Shown piece after piece: positions 6,747 through 12,352 of a stretch of DNA of 12,352 bases. The DNA comes from an uncultured Thermomicrobiales bacterium (GTDB taxonomy: Bacteria; Chloroflexota; Chloroflexia; Thermomicrobiales; UBA6265): positions 1 to 12,352 of the forward strand of contig CADCWJ010000299.1 in NCBI GenBank assembly GCA_902806365.1, written 5' to 3'. The translations under genes and the position numbers were made by a program. Numbering within the stretch: position 1 is the stretch's first letter; every line of letters begins with the position of its first letter. The notes beneath the pieces are model-generated. The model saw only the letters and a program-made list of their open reading frames with translations. It was not told where the DNA came from and ran no database searches.

Positions 6747-7901
6747 ATGACGGCATCGAGCGGAACGAACGCGATCAAGTCCCTCCTCACCGAGGGCCAG
6801 AGCGTGTGGCAGGACGATATCAGCCGGCAGATGATCGTGTCGGGCCAACTCGCGGAGCGGATCGAGGAGGTCGGGATTCGCGGGGTGACCTCGAACCCGA
6901 CGATCTTCCAGAAGGCGATCTCGGCCGGGACGGTCTACGACGATGACATCGCCGACATGCTTGGCCGCAACATGGACATTGCGGCGGTCTTCCAGACGCT
7001 GGCGGTCAAGGACATCCAGGATGCCTGCGACCTCTTCCGGCCCATTTACGACGAGACCGAGGGCCAGGATGGTTTCGTTTCCCTCGAAGTCCTGCCCTCG
7101 CTCGCCCGGGACACCGACGGCACGCTCAAGAATGCCCGTGAGCTCTGGACCGCGGTCGATCGTCCGAATGTGATGATCAAGGTACCCGGCACCGACGAAG
7201 GCGCCGTCGCGGTCGAGACGCTGCTGACCGAGGGCGTGAACGTCAACATCACCCTTCTCTTCTCCCTCGCGAACTACGAGCGTGTCGCTCAGGCCTACAT
7301 CGACTCGCTGCAGAAGCGGCGGGACGCTGGTCAACCGATCGACAGGATCGCCTCGGTGGCGTCGTTCTTCGTCAGCCGCGTCGACACCCTGGCCGACAAG
7401 CTTCTCGACGAAGCAGCCGCCAAACCAGGCGCCAATCTGACCTTGATCGACTCCCTCAGGGGGAAGGTCGCCGTCGCCAACGCCCAGCTCGCGTACCAGC
7501 GTTTCCAGCAGCTCTTCGGCACCGAGCAGTTCAGGAGACTGGCGGAGCATGGCGCCAAGGTGCAGCGGCCACTTTGGGCCAGCACGGGAACGAAGAACAA
7601 GGCGTACAGCGACGTGCTCTATGTCGAATCGCTGATCGGCCCCGACACCGTGAACACGATGCCGATCGCCACGATCGAGGCCTTCCTCGATCACGGACAG
7701 GTGGCCCGCACGGTTGACGCCGCGTTCGGCGAGGCGCAGGCCGTGGCGGACGGCCTGGCCAGGGTCGGGATCTCGCTGGACGAGCTGACCCATCAACTCG
7801 AAGAGGAAGGCATCAATGCCTTCGTCGCGTCCTATGATGATCTTCTCGAGGGCGTCGAGGGCAAGCGCGCCCAGGTTGCCGAGGCCGTCAGCGGCGGGTA
7901 G
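6747..7901 (+). CDS. tal: Transaldolase
   Basis: This 384-residue enzyme transfers a dihydroxyacetone unit from sedoheptulose-7-phosphate to glyceraldehyde-3-phosphate through a lysine Schiff base. The family signatures GVTSNPTIFQKAI (46-58), VSLEVLP (111-117) with the catalytic Glu, and NVMIKVPGTDEG (141-152) with Schiff-base Lys 145 are present. So are NVNITLLFS (165-173), the phosphate-binding region SVASFFVSRVD (203-213) and RPLWASTGTKN (274-284). Length and the PLWASTGTKNKAYSD block fit the long transaldolase type of actinobacteria and their relatives rather than the short TalC type. No glucose-6-phosphate isomerase domain is fused, unlike some tal-pgi proteins. AAAGGA lies 7 bases before the ATG. 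It is 35 bases from tkt and in the same operon; their products share sugar phosphates. Confidence 0.97.
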   Translation: MTASSGTNAIKSLLTEGQSVWQDDISRQMIVSGQLAERIEEVGIRGVTSNPTIFQKAISAGTVYDDDIADMLGRNMDIAAVFQTLAVKDIQDACDLFRPIYDETEGQDGFVSLEVLPSLARDTDGTLKNARELWTAVDRPNVMIKVPGTDEGAVAVETLLTEGVNVNITLLFSLANYERVAQAYIDSLQKRRDAGQPIDRIASVASFFVSRVDTLADKLLDEAAAKPGANLTLIDSLRGKVAVANAQLAYQRFQQLFGTEQFRRLAEHGAKVQRPLWASTGTKNKAYSDVLYVESLIGPDTVNTMPIATIEAFLDHGQVARTVDAAFGEAQAVADGLARVGISLDELTHQLEEEGINAFVASYDDLLEGVEGKRAQVAEAVSGG

Positions 7902-7905
7902 AACG

Positions 7906-7940
7906 GCCGTCGTTGACGGCGAGGCGCCGGCCCTTGCCGG
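7906..7940 (+). repeat. Two small hairpins in the tal-gnd gap
   Basis: GCCGTC (7906-7911) and GACGGC (7915-7920) form a perfect 6 bp stem with loop GTT, starting 4 bases after the tal stop. CCGGC (7927-7931) and GCCGG (7936-7940) form a second stem. Neither is followed by a T-run, so they more likely stabilise or space the message than end it. Confidence 0.45.
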
Positions 7941-7972
7941 GGTCCCGGGAACGAAGCCGGCCCCTGCTCCAC

Positions 7973-7978
7973 AGGAGA
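7973..7978 (+). promoter_or_regulatory. Ribosome binding site fixing the start of gnd
   Basis: AGGAGA stands 8 bases before ATG 7987, directly after the two hairpins. This rules out the upstream in-frame ATG at 7816, which lies inside tal. Confidence 0.75.
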
Positions 7979-7986
7979 GAGAACGC

Positions 7987-9636
7987 ATGGCTACCGAGAT
8001 GAGCGGCGCGCGACATGTAGGTGTGGTCGGGCTGGCGGTGATGGGCGAGAACCTTGCGCTCAACATCGAACGCAACGGATTCGCCCCGGCCGTTTACAAC
8101 CGGACCCGTTCCCGCACGGATGAGTTCCTCGCCGAACGGGCACATGGCACCGACGTGCTGGGAACGTTCAGCATTCCCGAACTTGTCGCGTCGCTCGAGC
8201 GTCCCCGCCGCATTCTCCTTATGGTCAAGGCCGGCGGTCCAGTCGACGATGTGGTGGCGGAGCTCACCCCGTATCTGGAAGACGGCGACATCCTGATCGA
8301 CGGCGGCAACTCCTTTTTCCTGGATACCGAACGCCGTGCCCGCGATCTCGCCGATCGGGGCTTCAACTTCGTCGGGATGGGTGTCTCTGGCGGCGAAGAG
8401 GGAGCGCTGTGGGGCCCGAGCTTGATGCCCGGGGGACCGGACGAGGCGTACGCCGCCCTGGAGCCAATGCTGACCGCGATCGCGGCCAAGTCGGACTCCG
8501 GACCGTGCGTCACCCATGTTGGCCCTGGCGGTGCCGGCCATTACGTCAAGATGGTACATAACGGCATCGAGTACGGCGACATGCAGCTCATCGCCGAGAC
8601 CTACGATGTGATGCGCCGTGCGCTCGGTCTCTCGGCCGCGGAGATCGCCGATGTCTTCGAGCGCTGGAATGACGGCAAGCTTGAATCGTTCCTGATCGAA
8701 ATCACGGCGACGGTCCTCAAGCACATTGATGTCGATACCGGCAAGCCGCTCGTTGATGTCATTGCCGATCAGGCCGAGCAAAAGGGAACCGGACGGTGGA
8801 CGAGTCAAAGCTCGTACGAGCTTGGGACACCGATTCCCGTGATCGACGCCGCCGTCATCGCCCGCAGCCTCTCGGCACTCAAGGAGAAACGGGTTGTCGC
8901 CAGCTCGTTGCTGCACGGCCCGGAAAGCTCCAGGGACCAGCTTCCCTCGCGCCCCGATCGCGACGCCACGATCGACGCGCTCGAGGATGCGCTCTACTTC
9001 GCCAAGGTCTCGTCGTACGCGCAGGGCATGGCCCTGATGCAGGCGGCATCGGACGCCTACGCCTGGAATCTCAACCTGTCCGAGATCGCCCGGATCTGGA
9101 AGGCCGGCTGCATCATCCGTGCCCGGTTGCTCGATCCGATCATGAGCGCCTTCGAGGGCGGCAAGCAGCTTGACAATCTCATGCTGGATCCCTTTTTCAC
9201 CGAGGCGATCAACAGCGGCATGCCGAAGGTGCGGAGCGTCCTTCACACCGCGCTGGATTTCGGAATTCCTACCCCGGCCCTCAGCTCGGCCCTGAACTAT
9301 GTCGATACCTACCGGCAGGAGTTTCTCCCCGCCAACCTGATCCAAGGCCAGCGCGACTTCTTCGGGGCCCATACCTACAAGCGCCTCGACCGTGAGGGCA
9401 CGTATCATACCGAATGGTCGGATGCCGACGTCCGTCCGGCGGCGAAGTCGTACGAAAGCTCACGGGAGGCTTGGGCCGGGGGCAAGGGGGAAGGCGACCG
9501 CTCCGAGGTTGACGCCCATATTCCCGATGAAACCAGCGATCACATCCTCGACCCGGATCGGGATCGTGAGATGATCCCGGACCTGGAGGAGCGCGGGGAG
9601 CGAACTCCGGAGGCGATCCGCAAGGCGCAATACTAA
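7987..9636 (+). CDS. gnd: 6-phosphogluconate dehydrogenase (decarboxylating) with an acidic C-terminal extension
   Basis: Oxidises 6-phosphogluconate to ribulose-5-phosphate and CO2 with NADP+. Seen: a Rossmann motif VGVVGLAVMGENLALNIERNG (11-31), NRTRSRTDEF (38-47), where Asn-Arg-Thr after the second strand favours NADP, DGGNSFF (105-111), GMGVSGGEEGA (130-140), the substrate and catalytic block GGAGHYVKMVHNGIEYGDMQ (181-200) with Lys 188 and Glu 195, then the all-helical domain with WKAGCIIRA (371-379) and the C-terminal QGQRDFFGAHTYKRLDREG-THTEW region ending at Trp 477. Classical enzymes end about here at 468-480 residues; this one continues 72 residues, rich in Asp, Glu and Arg, with no predictable fold. 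The ATG at 7987 is set by AGGAGA. It lies between tal and zwf, which is not the commonest order. Confidence 0.97.
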   Translation: MATEMSGARHVGVVGLAVMGENLALNIERNGFAPAVYNRTRSRTDEFLAERAHGTDVLGTFSIPELVASLERPRRILLMVKAGGPVDDVVAELTPYLEDGDILIDGGNSFFLDTERRARDLADRGFNFVGMGVSGGEEGALWGPSLMPGGPDEAYAALEPMLTAIAAKSDSGPCVTHVGPGGAGHYVKMVHNGIEYGDMQLIAETYDVMRRALGLSAAEIADVFERWNDGKLESFLIEITATVLKHIDVDTGKPLVDVIADQAEQKGTGRWTSQSSYELGTPIPVIDAAVIARSLSALKEKRVVASSLLHGPESSRDQLPSRPDRDATIDALEDALYFAKVSSYAQGMALMQAASDAYAWNLNLSEIARIWKAGCIIRARLLDPIMSAFEGGKQLDNLMLDPFFTEAINSGMPKVRSVLHTALDFGIPTPALSSALNYVDTYRQEFLPANLIQGQRDFFGAHTYKRLDREGTYHTEWSDADVRPAAKSYESSREAWAGGKGEGDRSEVDAHIPDETSDHILDPDRDREMIPDLEERGERTPEAIRKAQY

Positions 9637-9738
9637 TCGCTGGTACATGCCTGGGACTGGCTTTTCCGGCATGCGCTGGTCATCACGGGCATTCGGATGC
9701 GCGTATCCGGGCCAAGACGGCAAGCGTTCGACTTTTTG

Positions 9739-9757
9739 TACGAGCGGATCGCTCGTA
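9739..9757. repeat. Perfect 8 bp palindromic hairpin upstream of zwf
   Basis: TACGAGCG (9739-9746), loop GAT, and CGCTCGTA (9750-9757) form a perfect stem in the 144-base gnd-zwf gap, 23 bases before the zwf ATG. A T-run precedes it (9733-9737) and none follows, so it is not an intrinsic terminator on the + strand. The symmetry would suit a dimeric repressor operator, or a leader hairpin affecting zwf translation. No good promoter was found beside it. Confidence 0.6.
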
Positions 9758-9770
9758 ACCCAGGTGACAC

Positions 9771-9774
9771 AGGG
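9771..9774 (+). promoter_or_regulatory. Ribosome binding site supporting the ATG 9781 start of zwf
   Basis: AGGG lies 6 bases before ATG 9781. The earlier in-frame ATG at 9697 has no good site, and its reading crosses the palindrome. Confidence 0.5.
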
Positions 9775-9780
9775 CGCTTC

Positions 9781-11493
9781 ATGGCAGATTCCGATCTCGC
9801 AGCCGCGAGCACAGCCGTTGAAACCGACTCCCACGCCGATGGCACTGCTGCGTCCGATGTCCTGCAAGATGTCGGCACGGATGGGGTCGCGGCATTTACC
9901 GACATCGATCACGTCGGTCATCAATTCGACCTGACCGACCGTACGACGCTGCGAAACACAAATCCGCTGCGTGCCGGTCTCCGGTTGGAGCGGATCCCGG
10001 CTCCGTGCGTCATGGTCATCTTTGGCGTCACCGGTGATCTCACCGGACGCAAGTTGATGCCCGCCCTGTACGATCTGGCGGTCGGTCACCCGCTGCCCGA
10101 GGGGTTCTCGATCGTCGGTGTGTCTCACCGCAACTGGGACGACGAGACGTTCCGCAACGAAATGCACGAGGCGGTCAAGCGGAACGCTCGGTCCCCCGTC
10201 ACCGATGAATCCTGGAATCTCTTCGCTCAGGGACTTTCCTACGTTCGCGGGGAATTCGACGACGAAGCGAGCTACACCTCCCTGCGGGAACGCCTCGATA
10301 CGATCGACGAAGACCGCCGCGCGCAGGGCAATCGCCTCTTCTACCTTGCCACCTCGCCAAAGTTCTACGGGCCGATCATCGAGCATCTGGGAGCGTCCGG
10401 CCTCGCAAAGCGCCAGGACATCTACTACAACCGGCCCGACAGCTGGAACCGGATCGTCGTGGAGAAGCCCTTCGGACGCGATGTCGAGAGCGCCCGGGCG
10501 CTCAATGCCCAGATCGGCTCCGTTTTCTCCGAGCGCCAGATCTACCGGATCGACCATTACCTGGGCAAGGAAACGGTCCAGAATGTCCTCGCATTCCGAT
10601 TCGCGAACGCACTCTTCGAGCCGGTCTGGAACCGGCAATACGTCGATCACGTCCAGATCACGGCCGCCGAGGCGATTGGTGTGGAAGGACGCGGCGATTA
10701 CTACGAGAGCTCGGGTGCGCTGCGCGACATGGTCCAGAGCCACATCCTTCAGCTCCTGGCGGTGATCGCCATGGAGCCTCCGGCATTGTTCAACGGCAAT
10801 GCGCTGCGGGACGAGAAGGTCAAGGTGCTCCGCTCGGTCCTGCCCCCGACTGGAGAGGATGTCAACACGCGAACCGTTCGTGGCCAGTACGAGGCCGGCT
10901 ATGTCGGAGGACGCCCGGTCGATGCCTATCGCGACGAGAAGGGGGTCTCGCCGCACTCCCGCACCGAGACCTTCGCGGCGATCGAGCTCACGATCGACAA
11001 CTGGCGATGGGCCGGCGTTCCCTTCTACCTGCGCACCGGGAAGCGGCTTCCGCGACGGGTGACCGAGATTGCGATCGAATTCAAGCAGGTCCCCCATCTC
11101 ATGTTCCAGTCGATCGGCAACCTCGATCTGACGCCGAACGTGATCACGATGCGAATCCAGCCCGATGAAGGCATCGCCTTGAAGTTCGCCGCGAAAGTCC
11201 CCGGTGCGACGACCCAGCTCCGGCCGGTCCGGATGGACTTTCTGTATGGGGCGTCGTTCGGCGAGGCTGGCCCGGACGCGTACGAGCGTCTGCTGCTCGA
11301 CGCGATGCTTGGCGATCCGACCCTGTTCGCCCGGCGCGACGAGGTCGAGACGGCCTGGTCCCTGGTCCAGCCGATTCTTGACGGTTGGCAGGATCTTCCG
11401 GTCCCTTCCTACCCGTACGAGTCGGGAACGTGGGGGCCCAGCAAGGCCGATGCCCTGATGCGGCGTGATCGCCGCGAATGGCGCCGGCCGTAG
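9781..11493 (+). CDS. zwf: Glucose-6-phosphate 1-dehydrogenase with an acidic N-terminal extension
   Basis: Catalyses the first, NADPH-forming step of the oxidative pentose phosphate pathway, glucose-6-phosphate to 6-phosphogluconolactone. Evidence: the dinucleotide motif FGVTGDLTGRKL (81-92), VVEKPFG (226-232), the family signature RIDHYLGKE (256-264), SSGALRDMVQSHILQ (310-324) whose His 321 is the catalytic base, and YLRTGKRLPRR (416-426) near the C-terminal beta sheet. It is 570 residues, against about 480-515 for most bacterial enzymes. The NPLR...ERIPAPCVMVIFG lead-in (61-82) resembles the actinobacterial subfamily, and about 50 further acidic, Ala/Thr/Asp-rich residues precede it. No start codon (ATG, GTG or TTG) lies between 9781 and that core lead-in. 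A start at 9697 would add 28 residues and looks less protein-like. It is 105 bases upstream of opcA, whose product is thought to be needed for full Zwf activity. Confidence 0.97.
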   Translation: MADSDLAAASTAVETDSHADGTAASDVLQDVGTDGVAAFTDIDHVGHQFDLTDRTTLRNTNPLRAGLRLERIPAPCVMVIFGVTGDLTGRKLMPALYDLAVGHPLPEGFSIVGVSHRNWDDETFRNEMHEAVKRNARSPVTDESWNLFAQGLSYVRGEFDDEASYTSLRERLDTIDEDRRAQGNRLFYLATSPKFYGPIIEHLGASGLAKRQDIYYNRPDSWNRIVVEKPFGRDVESARALNAQIGSVFSERQIYRIDHYLGKETVQNVLAFRFANALFEPVWNRQYVDHVQITAAEAIGVEGRGDYYESSGALRDMVQSHILQLLAVIAMEPPALFNGNALRDEKVKVLRSVLPPTGEDVNTRTVRGQYEAGYVGGRPVDAYRDEKGVSPHSRTETFAAIELTIDNWRWAGVPFYLRTGKRLPRRVTEIAIEFKQVPHLMFQSIGNLDLTPNVITMRIQPDEGIALKFAAKVPGATTQLRPVRMDFLYGASFGEAGPDAYERLLLDAMLGDPTLFARRDEVETAWSLVQPILDGWQDLPVPSYPYESGTWGPSKADALMRRDRREWRRP

Positions 11494-11548
11494 CCCGGAG
11501 CGACGACCAGCGGCGAACACTGCTGGTTCGGAACGCCCGGCGGCGGCG

Positions 11549-11575
11549 AAGAGCGTCCCCCGGCGATTCGCTCTT
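11549..11575 (+). repeat. Inverted repeat in the zwf-opcA gap
   Basis: AAGAGCG (11549-11555) pairs perfectly with CGCTCTT (11569-11575) around a 13-base GC-rich loop, 10 bases before the opcA ribosome site. No T-run follows, so it does not look like a terminator; it may be an mRNA structure between the two genes. Confidence 0.5.
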
Positions 11576-11585
11576 GCGGGCTACC

Positions 11586-11590
11586 AGGAG
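11586..11590 (+). promoter_or_regulatory. Ribosome binding site fixing the GTG start of opcA
   Basis: AGGAG is 8 bases before GTG 11599. This supports a GTG start and an open frame that continues to the right edge. Confidence 0.8.
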
Positions 11591-11598
11591 AATCGTTT

Positions 11599-12352
11599 GT
11601 GGCAATTGAAACGATCACCCCGCACGAGATGGTGACGTCCTACCGGACGGAGTTTCTCGACACCGGCAGGATCCATGACGATCTGAATCACCTGTGGACT
11701 GAGCTGGGGGGGCCTCCCAAGGGGGGCGACGGAACTGGTGAAATGGTCGCCGAGCCGCACTTTGGGGGCGGCGGCCTCATGCGTACCAACACGCTCAATC
11801 TCATTGCCGTTGCCCGTGACTCCGACGAAGCCGCCCGGATCGCTCAAGACGTCTCCCGTTTGCGCGACTTCCTGCCATCCCGCACGATCATCCTTCGCGA
11901 CCACAGCGGGGATGAAGAGGATCCGTTTTTCGATGTCCGCATTGAACTCAAGGAGCAGCGGCGGACCGACGACAAGCCAGGGATCCGCTTCGAAGCCATC
12001 ACGATCACCTCCCATCATCACGAGCTGGGCGAGATCGCGAGCCTGGTGTCGCCACTGTTCGTCGCCGAACTCCCCGACTTCCTGTGGTGGCCCGGCGGAG
12101 ATTTCGCCCGGAACGAGTTATTCGAAAACCTGCTCGACGTGGTCGACCGGGTCATCGTCGACAGTGCCCAGCTCGGTCACGACGCGTCCGGGGTGTCGGC
12201 GATGACGTCGCTCGTGCCTGCCGAAGGTGAGGATGCGGGTCCGCTGCTTGGCGACTTCAGCTGGTCGCGGCTGGGACCATGGCGTCAGTTGATCGCCCAG
12301 TTCTTCGATCCGCCCGATGTCCAACAGAGGCGCGCCACGATCGAGCAGGTCA
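11599..12352 (+). CDS. opcA: Glucose-6-phosphate dehydrogenase assembly protein OpcA (partial, C-terminus beyond window)
   Basis: The 251 visible residues match the OpcA family, which supports assembly or activity of Zwf; in actinobacteria and cyanobacteria mutants lose glucose-6-phosphate dehydrogenase activity. Family landmarks: MRTNTLNLIAVARD (61-74), a SRLRDFLPSRTIIL segment (86-99), SLVSPLFVAELPDFLWWPGG (148-167), VVDRVIVDSAQL (181-192) and the C-terminal DFSWSRLGPWRQLIAQFFD (219-237). There are no catalytic residues to judge, in line with an assembly or allosteric partner rather than an enzyme. The start is GTG with a good AGGAG site. It immediately follows zwf, as in the conserved zwf-opcA gene pair. 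The frame is open at the window end, so the true length is unknown; a 6-phosphogluconolactonase gene would often come next. Confidence 0.92.
   Translation, partial: MAIETITPHEMVTSYRTEFLDTGRIHDDLNHLWTELGGPPKGGDGTGEMVAEPHFGGGGLMRTNTLNLIAVARDSDEAARIAQDVSRLRDFLPSRTIILRDHSGDEEDPFFDVRIELKEQRRTDDKPGIRFEAITITSHHHELGEIASLVSPLFVAELPDFLWWPGGDFARNELFENLLDVVDRVIVDSAQLGHDASGVSAMTSLVPAEGEDAGPLLGDFSWSRLGPWRQLIAQFFDPPDVQQRRATIEQV

Noticed and set aside
6726..8075. 449-codon - strand open frame opposite tal
   Set aside because: Shadow of transaldolase; no domain and no ribosome site.
7888..9408. 506-codon - strand open frame opposite gnd
   Set aside because: Shadow of 6-phosphogluconate dehydrogenase, with no domain signs.
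9460..11520. 686-codon open frame on the - strand opposite zwf
   Set aside because: It mirrors codon structure of zwf and gnd, is rich in Arg/Asp/Gly/His without any domain, and the + strand genes are unmistakable.
1..12352. CRISPR array, insertion sequence, prophage or defence system
   Set aside because: No regularly spaced repeats, transposase, integrase or defence-related domains were seen; gene content is ordinary metabolism and small unknown genes.

Overview
The window is GC-rich, densely coding bacterial DNA. GTG and TTG starts, strong AGGAG-type ribosome sites and the gene families suggest a high-GC lineage such as a Thermomicrobia-type member of Chloroflexota, or less likely an actinobacterium. 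The taxonomy is inferred from gene content; no rRNA or other marker gene is present.

Right half (about 4346-12352, + strand): a pentose phosphate pathway operon in the order tkt (transketolase), tal (transaldolase), gnd (6-phosphogluconate dehydrogenase), zwf (glucose-6-phosphate dehydrogenase), opcA (glucose-6-phosphate dehydrogenase assembly protein, cut by the window edge). Zwf and Gnd oxidise glucose-6-phosphate to ribulose-5-phosphate and make NADPH. Tkt and Tal return the sugar phosphates to glycolysis. OpcA is the family needed for active Zwf in actinobacteria. No 6-phosphogluconolactonase gene is visible and it may lie beyond the right edge. The gaps before gnd, zwf and opcA each hold a perfect-stem hairpin followed by a ribosome site. 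Gnd and Tkt carry extra acidic C-terminal tails, and Zwf an extra acidic N-terminal tail.

Left half: a metal-dependent M20 amidohydrolase (- strand, cut by the left edge); a small unknown protein (+) whose stop codon overlaps that of a converging gene; a tightly overlapping - strand operon of a MerR-type regulator, a flavin-reductase-like FMN protein and an unknown 116-residue protein; a divergent 65-residue two-helix membrane protein (+); a roughly 350 bp stretch with no convincing gene; and a stand-alone integral membrane protein of the lysylphosphatidylglycerol-synthase transmembrane family (+). A 13 bp tandem repeat and a long inverted repeat sit between that gene and tkt.

No tRNA, rRNA, CRISPR array, insertion sequence or transposase was seen. 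Most of the window is core metabolism. The best candidates for something undescribed are the terminal extensions shared by the operon's enzymes, the palindrome before zwf, and the MerR/flavin reductase/unknown operon.
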